Shown here piece by piece: positions 8,787-17,396 of a stretch of DNA of 64,000 bases (the stretch's first letter is position 1; every line of letters begins with the position of its first letter). The DNA is from Lysobacter sp. (GTDB lineage Bacteria > Pseudomonadota > Gammaproteobacteria > Xanthomonadales > Xanthomonadaceae). Position numbers and translations under genes: made by a program. A model generated the notes under the pieces. The model was not told where the DNA came from, made no database searches, and was given only the letters and a program-made list of their open reading frames with translations. The stretch is from the NCBI GenBank assembly GCA_011526085.1, contig WYBC01000038.1:310001-374000 (forward strand). The letters are read 5' to 3'.

Positions 8787-8924
8787 TCGGGAACTCCATC
8801 GCGCGCACCCGCGCGGTGAGAAAGTGCGGAGGAGTCGCGAACGGAGGAAACAGGCAGCGAGCGGCCGGCGGGCATGCAGGGCATGGCGAACGACGTGATC
8901 GCCGCGACGCCCTCCGCATCGCAA

Positions 8925-9106
8925 CCATGGACTTCCTGGCCGGTCTCCGGGCTCGTGCGCGAACGGTCGGAAACCATTCGGGCCAGCGCGCCTTCCCGCG
9001 GACGACGTCCACAGTGGCGGATGCGATGGCTTGACGCACTTACCGTTGCGGGGGCAGCGCCGGCCTTGCGTCGTGTCGAAAACGACGCGCACCGGCTTCC
9101 CGTTTC
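8925..9106 (-). promoter_or_regulatory. Cobalamin (B12) riboswitch upstream of btuB
   Basis: Read on the minus strand, the leader contains in order GGAAGCCGGTGC (9090-9101), GCTGCCCCCGCAACGGTAAG (9039-9058), GCCACTGTGG, GGGAAGGCGC, and the B12 box AGCCCGGAGACCGGCC (8938-8953). These are the conserved core elements of AdoCbl riboswitches. The aptamer ends about 140 bases before the btuB start. The intervening leader contains the ribosome-binding region, so repression is probably by blocked translation, but no platform was folded. A TACACT hexamer near 9151-9156 is a plausible -10 box. This element explains the gene-free stretch 8787-9192. Confidence 0.93.
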
Positions 9107-9192
9107 AACCCTGGGGCGAATGCCCGCGGGTCACCATGAAGCGCGCGCAGTGTACCCGATCCCGGGCGGACGGCCGGCATCGGGGCGCCGGC

Positions 9193-9564
9193 TCAGTCGC
9201 CGCTGTCGGGCTCGTCGAAGAGGCTGAACACCGGCGCCGCGTCTTCGCGGGCGTGGTGGGTGGTCGTCACCGGGGCGGCGGCGGGGCGGCCGCGCGGCGG
9301 CGGCAGCAGGGCGATGGCGGCGTCCGCGGCGACCAGCAGTTCGCTGCGGCGCTCGGCCGGGACTTCCTGCCAATGACAGCCCATCAGCGCGCCTTCCAGC
9401 GCGTACAGCAGATTGAGGCTGGGTTTGAACCCCGCGCGCTTGACGCGCATGAAGGCTTCGAGCGCGCCGATCGCACGCAGATCCTCTTCCGTGCGCAGTC
9501 CGACCTGGCGCAACCATGCCGCGCTTTTCGGACCGATGTTGCGGAGTTTCAGCGGAGCGCTCAT
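9193..9564 (-). CDS. TfoX/Sxy C-terminal domain-like protein
   Basis: A 123-residue protein whose first ~80 residues (KLRNIGPKSAAWLRQVGLRT, EEDLRAIGALEAF, SLNLLYALEGAL, GCHWQEVP) match the TfoX C-terminal domain, a helix-hairpin-helix-like fold. In Sxy/TfoX the full protein co-activates competence genes with CRP. Here only the C-terminal domain is present, followed by a variable Ala/Pro/Asp-rich tail. Such short versions are common in xanthomonads and their role is not established. It is co-directional with msrC upstream (gap 40 bases) and may share its transcript. A role in competence is only a possibility. Confidence 0.75.
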   Translation of the reverse strand: MSAPLKLRNIGPKSAAWLRQVGLRTEEDLRAIGALEAFMRVKRAGFKPSLNLLYALEGALMGCHWQEVPAERRSELLVAADAAIALLPPPRGRPAAAPVTTTHHAREDAAPVFSLFDEPDSGD

Positions 9565-9604
9565 GCGTTCGTGTCTTCGGTGAAGGGAGGGGGCAAGCCG
9601 TCCA

Positions 9605-10099
9605 TCAGCCGTCCGCGCGCAGACTGCGCACGAACAACGCCGCGATGGCCTCGATACCCGCCTGATCATCAACGTCGAAACGGTCCGGGACCGGACTGTC
9701 CAGGTCGAGTACGCCGACCAGAGCGCCGTCGCGCACCAGCGGCACCACCAGTTCGGAACGCGACGCCGCGTCGCAGGCGATGTGCCCGGGGAAGGCATGG
9801 ACGTCGGCGATGCGCTGGGTTGTGCGCGTGCGCGCCGCGGCACCGCAGACGCCCTTGTCCAGCGCGATCCGCACGCAGGCCGGCAGGCCCTGGAACGGAC
9901 CGACCACCAGTTCGGTGCCATCGAAGAAATAGAACCCGGCCCAGTTGAGTTCCGGCAGTGCGCGGTACACCAGCGCCGACAGATTCGCGGCATTTGCGAT
10001 GCGATCGTGCTCGCCCGCGAGCAGGGCTTCGGCCTGGGCCGCGAGCTGGGCGTACTGTTCCGGCTTGCTGCCGGTAAGCGGAATGGCGGCGAAACTCAT
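9605..10099 (-). CDS. msrC: Free methionine-(R)-sulfoxide reductase (GAF-type)
   Basis: A 164-residue GAF-domain enzyme that reduces free Met-R-sulfoxide in the cytoplasm. NWAGFYFFDG, VGPFQGLPAC, KGVCGAA, VHAFPGHIACD and SELVVPLV are the conserved blocks. The three cysteines in PAC, GVC and IAC correspond to the three redox cysteines of fRMsr. The chosen start (MSFAAIPL) follows the family N-terminus. An upstream extension of 27 basic residues reads into the divergent bioD promoter and is unlikely. It is divergent from bioD, with about 65 bases between starts. Confidence 0.9.
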   Translation of the reverse strand: MSFAAIPLTGSKPEQYAQLAAQAEALLAGEHDRIANAANLSALVYRALPELNWAGFYFFDGTELVVGPFQGLPACVRIALDKGVCGAAARTRTTQRIADVHAFPGHIACDAASRSELVVPLVRDGALVGVLDLDSPVPDRFDVDDQAGIEAIAALFVRSLRADG

Positions 10100-10164
10100 G
10101 CGGCCAGTGTAGCAGCGCCGCCGCCCGGCATTACCATGCCGCCTCCCGTTCCCGGAGCCCGACG

Positions 10165-10851
10165 ATGTCCCCGCCCGCACGCAGCCTCTACGTCACCGGC
10201 ACCGATACCGGCGTCGGCAAGACCGTCGCCGCGACCGCCCTGGTGCACCGGTTGCGCATGGCCGGTCTGCGCGCGGTCGGCATGAAACCGGTCGCCAGCG
10301 GTTGCGACCCCACGCCGGAAGGCTTGCGCAACGAGGACGCGCTGGCGCTGCAGGCCGCCAGCGATCCCTCGCCGGCCTACGACGACGTGAACCCGTACGC
10401 GCTGGCGCTCGCGACGGCGCCGCAGCTGGCTGCACGCGCGATGGACGTGCGCGTGGATCTCGAACGACTGCACGATGCGCATCGACGGCTTGCGACGCAG
10501 GCCGATGCGGTGGTCGTCGAAGGCGTGGGCGGTTGGGCCGCACCGCTGGACGACGGGCTGGATCAGGTCGATCTGGTTCGCAGGTTCGAGCTGCCGGTCG
10601 TGATGGTGGTGGGCCTGCGCCTGGGCTGTCTCAATCACGCGCGCCTGACCGCGCGCGCGATCGAAGCCGATGGCGTGCGGTTGATCGGCTGGATCGGCAG
10701 CAGCGTCGATCCGGCATTCGCCGAGCGCGATGCCTACATCGGTCTGTTGAACGATGTGCTGCCGGCGCACTGCCTCGGCATATTGCCGCATGCGCCCGGC
10801 GCGGACGCGCGGGCGATGGCGCGGCATTTGGGATTGCCGCAGGGATTCTGA
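10165..10851 (+). CDS. bioD: Dethiobiotin synthetase
   Basis: A 228-residue ATP-dependent carboxylase that closes the ureido ring of dethiobiotin in biotin synthesis. P-loop GTDTGVGKT lies at residues ~11-19. VGMKPVASGC carries the substrate lysine, VEGVGGWAAPL the conserved gly-rich Mg-binding block, and GLRLGCLNHARLT the nucleotide-binding C-terminal part. GGAG precedes the ATG at 10165. Length is normal. Other bio genes are not in the window, and the gene stands alone between msrC and the RND efflux operon. A hairpin terminator follows. Confidence 0.95.
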   Translation: MSPPARSLYVTGTDTGVGKTVAATALVHRLRMAGLRAVGMKPVASGCDPTPEGLRNEDALALQAASDPSPAYDDVNPYALALATAPQLAARAMDVRVDLERLHDAHRRLATQADAVVVEGVGGWAAPLDDGLDQVDLVRRFELPVVMVVGLRLGCLNHARLTARAIEADGVRLIGWIGSSVDPAFAERDAYIGLLNDVLPAHCLGILPHAPGADARAMARHLGLPQGF

Positions 10852-10868
10852 TCGCGGTGTCGCAAAAA

Positions 10869-10893
10869 GAAAGGCGCGCCGAAGCGCGCCTTT
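10869..10893. terminator. Bidirectional hairpin between bioD and the RND gene
   Basis: AAAGGCGCGC (10870-10879), loop CGAA, GCGCGCCTTT (10884-10893). It is a perfect 10-bp stem flanked by A-rich sequence on the left and T residues on the right. It lies between the convergent ends of bioD (+) and the efflux permease (-), so it can end transcription from both sides. Confidence 0.8.
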
Positions 10894-10915
10894 CCGGATC
10901 GCATGCGCGAAGGGA

Positions 10916-13900
10916 TCAGCCGTGTTGCGGCTGGGCCTCCGGCACTGGCGCATCGCCGGCCGCAGCGTGCGCGTTGTCGTGCGCATGGTCGCGGGCGAGA
11001 TACAGATAGAACGCCGGCAGCACGAACAGCGTGAACGCGGTGCCGATGGTCATGCCCGAGGCGATCACCATGCCCATCGAGAAACGCGCGGCTGCGCCGG
11101 GGCCGCTGGCCATCAGCAGCGGGATCATCGCGAAGACCAATGCCGCGGTCGTCATCAACACCGGACGCAGTCGGATCGCCGTGGCTTCCTCGATCGCTTC
11201 GCGCTTGCCGAGGCCCTTTTCGATCTGCAGCTTGTTGGCGAACTCCACGATCAGGATGCCGTGCTTGGAGATCACGCCGACCAGCGTCACCAGACCGACC
11301 TGGGTGTAGATGTTGATGCTCATCCCGGGGAAGGCCTCGATGCCGCTGATGCCGAGGATGCCGCTGGCGATCGCCAGCACGTTCAACACCAGCAGCGCGC
11401 CGCAGATCGCCATCGGCACGGTGATCAGCATGATCAACGCGTCGCGGAAGCTCTCGAACTGCGCCGAGAGCACCAGGAAGATGATGATCAGCGCGAACAG
11501 CAGGGTCACCAGCATCGTCGTGCCTTCCTGCTTGAACTGCCGCGACTCGCCGGCGTAGTCGACGCTGTAGCCCTGCGGCAGGACTTCCTTCGCCGCCTGC
11601 TCCAGCACCGCCAGCGCCTCGCCCTTGCTCACGCCGGGACGCGGGGCGAAGATGATCGACACCGCGTTCAGCTGCTGGAAACGGTTCAACACCTGGGGTT
11701 GCGCGCTTTCCTTGAGGGTGACGATGGTGGACAGCGGGATCAGTTCGCCGGTGCGCGTGCGCGTGTAGTAATTGGTGAGCTGTTCCGCATTGAGCCGGTC
11801 GCTGCGCTGCACCTGGGCGATGACCCGGTACGAGCGGTTCTGCATCGCGAACCGGTTCGCGTAGCCGCCCGACAGCATCGCCGACATGTCCGCCGACAGC
11901 GTGCGCATGTCGATGCCGAGCGCCGCCGCCTTGTCGCGGTCGATCTGTACCTCGATCCGCGGCTTGTCGATCTTCAGATCCTTGTCGAGGAAGATGAAGC
12001 GCTTGCTCGCGTAGCCTTTGGCGAGGATCGCGTCGGACAATTCCTGCAACTGCTCCAGCGAGCCGATGCCGCCGATCACGAACTCGCCGCCGGTGCCGCC
12101 GCCGCCGGCGGTGGGCAACGCCGGGGGAATGAGCGCGAACACGTTGAGGCCGGTGACTTCGGAAATCTTCGGCTGCAGCGACTGTTCAAGCACCTGCTTG
12201 GTCGAACGGCTGCGCTCGCTCCATGGTTTGAGCACGAAGCCCGCGATGGCGGTATTGGAAGCGCCGCCGCCGCCGAAGCCGCCGTTGAACAGGAAGTAGT
12301 TCTCGACTTCAGGGACTTCCTTGGTGATCGCGTTCACTTCCTCGGTATAGCGTTCGACATAATCCAGCGTCGATGACGGATCCGCGACGCCGATGGAGAA
12401 GATGAAGCCCTGGTCTTCCTGCGGCGCCGGTTCCTTCGGCGACTGCATGTACAGGAAGATGCACGAAGCGAAGACGATGGCGCCGAACACGGCGATCACG
12501 TGCTTGGTATCGAGCGCGCCATGCAGCTTGCGCTGGTAGCCGTGGCGCAGCCAGTCGAAACGCGCGTCGAGCCAGCGTTCGAACCGGCCCTTGCCGCCCT
12601 CGTCGTGCGGCTTGAGCATCTTCGCGCTCATCATCGGCGACAGGGTCAGCGCGATCACGCCCGACAGCAGCACCGAGCCGGCCAGGGTGAACGCGAACTC
12701 GGTGAACAGCACGCCGGTGAGGCCTCCCTGGAAGCCGATCGGGAGGTACACGGCGACCAGGGTCGTGGTCATCGCCACCACCGGCCAGGCGAGTTCGCGC
12801 GCGCCGCGCAGCGCCGCTTCGTGGGGCTTCATGCCCTCCTCGATGTGGCGATGGATGTTCTCCAGCACGATGATGGCGTCGTCGACCACGATGCCGATGG
12901 CCAGCACCATCGCCAGCAGGGTCAGCAGGTTGATGGTGAAGCCCATGATCAGCATCAGGAACAGGGTGCCGACCAGCGACAGCGGCACGGTCACCGCGGG
13001 GATCAGCACGCTGCGGAACGAGCCCAGGAACAAATAGATCACCACGATCACGATGATCACCGCTTCGATGATCGTCGAGATCACTTCCTGGATGGCGTCC
13101 TGGATCGCCTCGGTGCTGTCGTAGGGAATCGTGCCGACCATGCCTTCGGGCAACTGCGGGATGATCTCCGCATCCCACACCTTGCGCACGGCGGTGATGA
13201 CGTCCAGCGCGTTGGCGTCCGGCGAGACGTAGATGGCCATGAATGTCGCCGCTTGGCCATTGATCCGCACCGAGGTGCCGTAATTCTCCGACCCGAGGAC
13301 CACGTCGGCCACATCGCCCAGGCGGACGATGGCGCCGTCCTGCTCGCGGATGACCAGTTCGCGGAATTCCTCCGCCGTGCGCAGGTCGGTGCGCGCGGTG
13401 AGGTCGATCGACACCATCTGGCCCTTGGTCGAACCCAGCGCGGACAGCACGTTGTTGTTGCGCAGCGCGGCGTCGACGTCGCTGGCGGTGACCTGCAGTG
13501 CGGTCATCCGGTCCGGCTTCAGCCACACCCGCATCGCGAACGAGCCGGCGCCGAGGATGTCGGCGCGCTGCACGCCGGGCACGGTGACCAGCTTGGGTTG
13601 GATCGCCCGGGTGAGATAGTCGGTGATCTGGTTGTTGTCCAGCCGTTCGCTGGCGAAGGACACGTACATCGCCGCGATCTGCTGGCCCTGCTGCAGATCG
13701 ATGACCGGATCCTCGGACTCCTGCGGCAGCTGGCCGCGGAGTTTGTTGATCTTCGCGGAGATCTGGGTCAGTGCTTCGTTCGGATCCTGGTCCAGGCGGA
13801 TGTAGGCCTGGATCGTGCTGACCCCGGCCGCGCTGGACGAAGTCAGGTACTCGATGCCCTCGGCGCTCGCGATCTCGCGTTCCAGCGGCGTGGTGATGAA

Positions 13901-14083
13901 GCCCTGGATCAGGTCCGCGTCGGCGCCGAAGTACGTGGTGCTGACGTTGATGACCGCGTTCTGCAGTTCCGGATACTCGCGCACGTTGAGCGAGTCGAAC
14001 GCGCGCAGGCCGAACAGCATGATGAACAGGCTGACGACGACCGCGAGCACGGGCTTGTTGATGAAGATGTCGGTGAATTTCAT
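10916..14083 (-). CDS. RND efflux pump inner-membrane permease (HAE1 type)
   Basis: A 1055-residue AcrB/MexB-like proton antiporter. It starts MKFTDIFINKPVLAVVVSLF. Twelve membrane segments are expected, with the TM4 proton-relay pair in AIGIVVDDAIIVLENIHRH and a second-half duplication (YAGESRQFKQEG, LVLSAQFESF, GVISKHGILIVEFANK). Large periplasmic loops lie after TM1 and TM7. The protein exports drugs or other amphiphiles through a tripartite complex. It is the last gene of a TetR-MFP-RND operon. No outer-membrane factor gene is present, so a TolC-like protein from elsewhere must be used. Substrate cannot be read from sequence. Confidence 0.93.
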   Translation of the reverse strand: MKFTDIFINKPVLAVVVSLFIMLFGLRAFDSLNVREYPELQNAVINVSTTYFGADADLIQGFITTPLEREIASAEGIEYLTSSSAAGVSTIQAYIRLDQDPNEALTQISAKINKLRGQLPQESEDPVIDLQQGQQIAAMYVSFASERLDNNQITDYLTRAIQPKLVTVPGVQRADILGAGSFAMRVWLKPDRMTALQVTASDVDAALRNNNVLSALGSTKGQMVSIDLTARTDLRTAEEFRELVIREQDGAIVRLGDVADVVLGSENYGTSVRINGQAATFMAIYVSPDANALDVITAVRKVWDAEIIPQLPEGMVGTIPYDSTEAIQDAIQEVISTIIEAVIIVIVVIYLFLGSFRSVLIPAVTVPLSLVGTLFLMLIMGFTINLLTLLAMVLAIGIVVDDAIIVLENIHRHIEEGMKPHEAALRGARELAWPVVAMTTTLVAVYLPIGFQGGLTGVLFTEFAFTLAGSVLLSGVIALTLSPMMSAKMLKPHDEGGKGRFERWLDARFDWLRHGYQRKLHGALDTKHVIAVFGAIVFASCIFLYMQSPKEPAPQEDQGFIFSIGVADPSSTLDYVERYTEEVNAITKEVPEVENYFLFNGGFGGGGASNTAIAGFVLKPWSERSRSTKQVLEQSLQPKISEVTGLNVFALIPPALPTAGGGGTGGEFVIGGIGSLEQLQELSDAILAKGYASKRFIFLDKDLKIDKPRIEVQIDRDKAAALGIDMRTLSADMSAMLSGGYANRFAMQNRSYRVIAQVQRSDRLNAEQLTNYYTRTRTGELIPLSTIVTLKESAQPQVLNRFQQLNAVSIIFAPRPGVSKGEALAVLEQAAKEVLPQGYSVDYAGESRQFKQEGTTMLVTLLFALIIIFLVLSAQFESFRDALIMLITVPMAICGALLVLNVLAIASGILGISGIEAFPGMSINIYTQVGLVTLVGVISKHGILIVEFANKLQIEKGLGKREAIEEATAIRLRPVLMTTAALVFAMIPLLMASGPGAAARFSMGMVIASGMTIGTAFTLFVLPAFYLYLARDHAHDNAHAAAGDAPVPEAQPQHG

Positions 14084-14187
14084 CGCGTTCTCCCGTGCGT
14101 CGCGGACGACGCAGGGTGGGTGGGGGCGGGCGGAGCGGCGGACATCACCCGGATGTCATCCGGATCTCGTCGGATGTCGTCCGTGCG

Positions 14188-15408
14188 TCAACTGTTGCCG
14201 GGTTTCGGCGCGGCTTCGGCGGCCGGCTGCACCTTGTTGTTGATCGTGACTTCGGCGTCGTTGCGCAGTTTCAGCAGGCCGCTGGTCACCACGCGCTCGC
14301 CCGGCTTGAGGCCTTCGGTCACCGCGACGAGGTCGCCGCGGGTGGCGCCAGTCTTCACGAAGCGCTGCCGCACGACCGTCTTCTTGCCGGTGATCGGCTT
14401 GCCCTCGGCATCCTTCTCGCCCTCCGCGCGCTCGACTTCCTCGATCACGTACACCGCGTTGCCGTAGGGGTTGAAGCTGACCGCGGTCTGCGGCACCACG
14501 ACCACCGAGCGTTCGCCGCCGAGCGCGAAGGCGACCTTGGCGAACACGCCCGGGCGCAGGGCGCCGTCGTCGTTCACGAAGCTGGCCTGGACGGTGAAGT
14601 TGCGGGTCTGCGCGTCGACCTGCGGTTCGATCGCGGTGATCCGGCCGTCGAAGACCTGACCCGACAGCGAATCGAGGGTCGCGCGGATCGCCGTGCCTTC
14701 CTGCACATCGCCCATGCGCTGCTGCGGCAGGGTGAAATCGAGCAGGATGGGATTGAGCGACTGCAGGTTCACCAGCGGGTCGCCCGGATTCACGAACTGG
14801 CCGAGGTTGATCTTGCGGATGCCGAGCACGCCGTCGAACGGTGCCCGGATGGTCTTCAGGGCGATCACCGCACGCTGCGCCTCGACCTGTGCGAGCTTCG
14901 CGGCGGCATCGGCCGCGCGCTGCTCGACTTCATCCTGCGAGACCAGCTTCTGCGCGCCGAGCGTGCGCCAGCGATCGCGCTGCGCCACCGCCAGCTTGGC
15001 CGCGGCTTCAAGTGCGCGCAGCGTGGCTTCTTCGTTGGTGGTGTTGAGGCGGACCAGGACGGTCCCGGCGCGGACCTGCTGTCCGGGTTTGAACAGGATC
15101 TCGCGGATCACGCCGCCGGCCTCGGTGGTTACGTCGGTGCCGTTCACCGCGACGAACGTGCCGACCGCTTCCGCGTCGTCGCGCCAGCGTTCGGCCTTCG
15201 CCACATAGGCCGACACTGCCACCGCAGGCTGCGACTGGTTGTCGAAGAAATCGTTCATGCCCTTGTCCATCATCGCTTTCACCGCGAACACGCCGCCGAA
15301 AACGACGCCGGCGGCGATAAGCATGAACGCCATGCGCCGCACGGTGGAGGGTTTGCGTGCGATCGGCTTCGGCGCCTCGACGGCAGGACTCGGTCTGGGG
15401 TCATTCAT
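14188..15408 (-). CDS. RND efflux periplasmic membrane-fusion (adaptor) protein
   Basis: A 406-residue adaptor. An N-terminal membrane anchor (MAFMLIAAGVVFGGVFAVKA, ~26-45) precedes a barrel-sandwich domain (GGVIREILFKPGQQVRAGTV, then IRAPFDGVLGIRKINLGQFV). Between them is a short alpha-hairpin (~residues 120-165). Beta-barrel and membrane-proximal domains follow (AIEPQVDAQTRNF, LRPGVFAKV, VTEGLKPGERVVTSGLLKLR). It bridges the RND permease to an outer-membrane channel. The start ATG overlaps the stop of the upstream TetR gene by 3 bases within an ATGA, implying translational coupling. The downstream gap to the permease is 104 bases. Confidence 0.92.
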   Translation of the reverse strand: MNDPRPSPAVEAPKPIARKPSTVRRMAFMLIAAGVVFGGVFAVKAMMDKGMNDFFDNQSQPAVAVSAYVAKAERWRDDAEAVGTFVAVNGTDVTTEAGGVIREILFKPGQQVRAGTVLVRLNTTNEEATLRALEAAAKLAVAQRDRWRTLGAQKLVSQDEVEQRAADAAAKLAQVEAQRAVIALKTIRAPFDGVLGIRKINLGQFVNPGDPLVNLQSLNPILLDFTLPQQRMGDVQEGTAIRATLDSLSGQVFDGRITAIEPQVDAQTRNFTVQASFVNDDGALRPGVFAKVAFALGGERSVVVVPQTAVSFNPYGNAVYVIEEVERAEGEKDAEGKPITGKKTVVRQRFVKTGATRGDLVAVTEGLKPGERVVTSGLLKLRNDAEVTINNKVQPAAEAAPKPGNS

Positions 15409-16190
15409 GGGCGGATACCTGGGCAGGGCGCGCGATGCGGGACGTGGGCAGGGGAAGATTCGAGTTGCGGACAAACGCTTCCGAAGATGTCGCGGCAAAG
15501 TCGCGCATTCAGCGCATCCAGCGCGTCGTCGTCGGTCGGGTCGAAGAACGGTCGCCAGCCGTAGCCGTTGAGAAGGTAGTGCAGGTGCTTCATCAGCAGC
15601 CGGTACGGATCGCCCAGCGCATGCGCTTCGAACAATCCGTCGGTGTGGCTCAGGATATGCATGCCGAGGGTCAGGGTCCAAGGGCCGATGGTCAGGGCCT
15701 TGGCGGGCAAGCCTAGGTCGGACGGGAGGTCGCCTGCGGCCATGGCCGCTTGCGCGATGCCGTCGATGAGCGCGCCGAGTGGCGCGCTCGCCTCCAGGGA
15801 GCGCTGCCGGCTGGCGGCCGAGGCGGCGCCCCAGACCATGTCGGTCCAGACGAACTGCGCCAGACGGAAATGCTCCGGCTGGGTGCGGATCACCATCAGG
15901 TCGGCCAGCGCGATCGCCACCATCCGTTCCCGGGTGGGGCCTTCCCAGCGCGCGGCGCGTTCGAACAGATCGACCCGGCTGAGGCTGTTGCGGGTCGCGA
16001 GGGCCACCAGGAGGTCTTCCTTGCTGGCGAAGTGCTGGTAGAGGGTGCCGATGGCGTAGTCGCATTCTTCCGCGATCCGCGACATCTGCAGCGACAGCAG
16101 CCCGTCGCGCTGGATCAGCGCCTGGGCCTTGTCGAGGAAGCGCTGTTCGCGCTCGGCGCGTTCGCGCTGGCGGCGATCCTTGGTACTCAT
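15405..16190 (-). CDS. TetR-family regulator of the efflux operon
   Basis: A 261-residue TetR protein. The N-terminal HTH (LSLQMSRIAEECDYAIGTLY, then QHFASKEDLLVALA, residues ~35-68) is canonical. The C-terminal ligand domain is long and variable, with FVWTDMVWGAAS and LTIGPWTLTLGMHILSHT. It is the first gene of the operon with the MFP and RND genes and overlaps the MFP start in an ATGA. It most likely represses its own operon through the palindrome at 16221-16241. The start MSTKDRRQRER is chosen because the longer frame (16238) would run through that palindrome. Confidence 0.9.
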   Translation of the reverse strand: MSTKDRRQRERAEREQRFLDKAQALIQRDGLLSLQMSRIAEECDYAIGTLYQHFASKEDLLVALATRNSLSRVDLFERAARWEGPTRERMVAIALADLMVIRTQPEHFRLAQFVWTDMVWGAASAASRQRSLEASAPLGALIDGIAQAAMAAGDLPSDLGLPAKALTIGPWTLTLGMHILSHTDGLFEAHALGDPYRLLMKHLHYLLNGYGWRPFFDPTDDDALDALNARLCRDIFGSVCPQLESSPAHVPHRAPCPGIRP

Positions 16191-16220
16191 GGCGCATGGC
16201 CGGAGTCGGTGAGGGAGGAA

Positions 16221-16260
16221 ATTTTGAACTAGATTCAAAATTTGATCAAGAATGATTATC
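16221..16260 (-). promoter_or_regulatory. Candidate TetR operator and promoter of the efflux operon
   Basis: A perfect inverted repeat with arms ATTTTGAA (16221-16228) and TTCAAAAT (16234-16241), separated by CTAGA, lies about 30 bases before the tetR start. On the minus strand a TTGATC (16244-16249) is 17 bases from CAAAAT (16221-16226), a reasonable sigma-70 pair with the operator across the -10 and spacer. The AT-rich block stands out from the GC-rich surroundings. Autoregulation is inferred. Confidence 0.6.
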
Positions 16261-16317
16261 GCTGGATTTCATGTCGCGTTTGGCGGCAGACGCCCCTCGG
16301 TTGCCTTGGGCCGGGCA

Positions 16318-16347
16318 CAAAAAAACCCGGCAGCTGGGCTGCCGGGT
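16318..16347 (-). terminator. Rho-independent terminator of the phasin gene
   Basis: On the minus strand ACCCGGCAG, loop CCCAG-like, CTGCCGGGT is followed by seven T residues (plus-strand A-run 16318-16325). It lies about 60 bases after the phasin stop and before the TetR promoter region. Confidence 0.88.
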
Positions 16348-16404
16348 GGGAGAGAGCGCCGGCGCGCGCCGGGGAGGGACGGCGCGACCGGTGTCTTGCC
16401 TGTT

Positions 16405-16806
16405 TCAGCGGGCGGTCTTGCGACCGGCAGCCTTGACCACCTTCTCGGCGTCGGCCTGCACGGTGGCGGCGACGGTTTCGAACTGGCCCTTGGCGATCTG
16501 GGCGATGGCTTCGTTGGTCTTCAGCGTGCGGCCGAAGACTTCCTGGCCGGTGCCGATGCTGCGCTCGACGTTCTCGCGGGCGATCTGCACGCCCTTCGGC
16601 CAGACGGCCTTCAGACCGTCGAAATCGCGGACGTCGGCCAGCTCGCCCCAGAAGGCGAAGGTGGCGTTCATGCTTTCTTCGATGGCGGCGAGCTGCAGGC
16701 CGAGGACGGCTTCGGTGTTTTCGAGGGTGAGGCGGCCGACCTGCGCGGTGGTATCGGCGAACTGGCGGGTCGACTTGGCGAACTGGTCGTTGAACTGCTG
16801 GTACAT
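16405..16806 (-). CDS. Phasin family protein
   Basis: A 133-residue amphipathic helical protein, MYQQFNDQFAKSTRQF at the start and QIAKGQFETVAATVQADAEK near the end, matching the Phasin_2 family. Phasins coat polyhydroxyalkanoate granules. No Cys and few aromatic residues are seen, and the C-terminus is Lys/Arg-rich (VVKAAGRKTAR). GGAG precedes the ATG. A TGTTGC-ACC-GCAACA palindrome lies 70 bases upstream and could bind a PhaR-type repressor. No PHA synthase is nearby. In xanthomonads phasin-like proteins may have roles other than PHA coating. Confidence 0.88.
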   Translation of the reverse strand: MYQQFNDQFAKSTRQFADTTAQVGRLTLENTEAVLGLQLAAIEESMNATFAFWGELADVRDFDGLKAVWPKGVQIARENVERSIGTGQEVFGRTLKTNEAIAQIAKGQFETVAATVQADAEKVVKAAGRKTAR

Positions 16807-16843
16807 GGCGGACTCCTGAGGCTGGGGTGCCGGCAGGGAATGC

Positions 16844-16890
16844 CGGTTTTGTGCGGTGCAACATAATCCGGTTTTTGTTGCACCGCAACA
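16844..16890 (-). promoter_or_regulatory. Inverted repeats upstream of the phasin gene, candidate PhaR-type operator
   Basis: TGTTGCACCGCAACA (16876-16890) is a perfect 6-bp inverted repeat with a 3-base spacer. A second copy of the half-site, TGCGGTGCAACATAA, lies just to its left around 16852-16866. Together they also form a longer inverted pair (TGCGGTGCAAC / GTTGCACCGCA). Phasin genes of other proteobacteria are repressed by PhaR at TGC/GCA-rich palindromes; the link here is by analogy. Confidence 0.45.
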
Positions 16891-16962
16891 TAACGCCGAC
16901 GAACGGCATCCCCGGGAAACGATCCCGTTCAGAATCAACCGGTTGTTGCGGGCTGGCGCGGC

Positions 16963-17316
16963 TCAGCCCCGATGGCGGCAGCCGGAGGTGCAGGTCTCGT
17001 GGACCACGATCTCGCTCAGCAGGGGCAGGGCCGGCTTCAGCCGGTCCCAGATCCAGGCCGCCAGCCGCTCGCTGGTCGGATTCTCCAGACCTTTGATGTC
17101 GTTGAGATAGTGGTGATCCAACTGGTCGTACAGCGGCTTGAACGCGGCCTTGATGTCGGCGAAATCCATGACCCAGCCGGTCTGCGGGTCGAGGTCGCCG
17201 GAGACGTGGATCTCGATGCGGAAGGAATGGCCATGGAGGCGCGCGCACTTGTGGCCCGGCGGCACGTTGGGCAGCCGGTGGGCGGCTTCGAGGGTGAAGA
17301 CCTTGAAGATATCCAT
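16963..17316 (-). CDS. queD: 6-carboxytetrahydropterin synthase (queuosine pathway)
   Basis: A 117-residue QueD/PTPS-fold enzyme that converts dihydroneopterin triphosphate to 6-carboxytetrahydropterin. Zinc-binding histidines are in EAAHRLPN and LHGHSF, and the catalytic Cys is in [21 protein letters not shown] and [15 protein letters not shown] complete the family pattern. Length is normal for the QueD-I group. No queC, queE or queF gene is adjacent. It is transcribed in the same direction as the phasin gene downstream and the tRNA upstream. Confidence 0.93.
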   Translation of the reverse strand: MDIFKVFTLEAAHRLPNVPPGHKCARLHGHSFRIEIHVSGDLDPQTGWVMDFADIKAAFKPLYDQLDHHYLNDIKGLENPTSERLAAWIWDRLKPALPLLSEIVVHETCTSGCRHRG

Positions 17317-17396
17317 GGGGAAAAATTCCGGGGACGACGGGTTCCGGATCGCGCCGGGCTGCGTTTGCGCCCTGCGTACGGCCGTGGTCGGAAGGA

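Noticed and set aside
6426-8819. A long plus-strand frame opposite btuB.
   Set aside because: It is the complement shadow of the receptor, with no start context and low-complexity Ala/Gly/Val sequence.
10916-16190. The efflux operon given a specific name (mexCD, acrAB or similar).
   Set aside because: Sequence shows the class only; substrate and orthology cannot be fixed without alignment.
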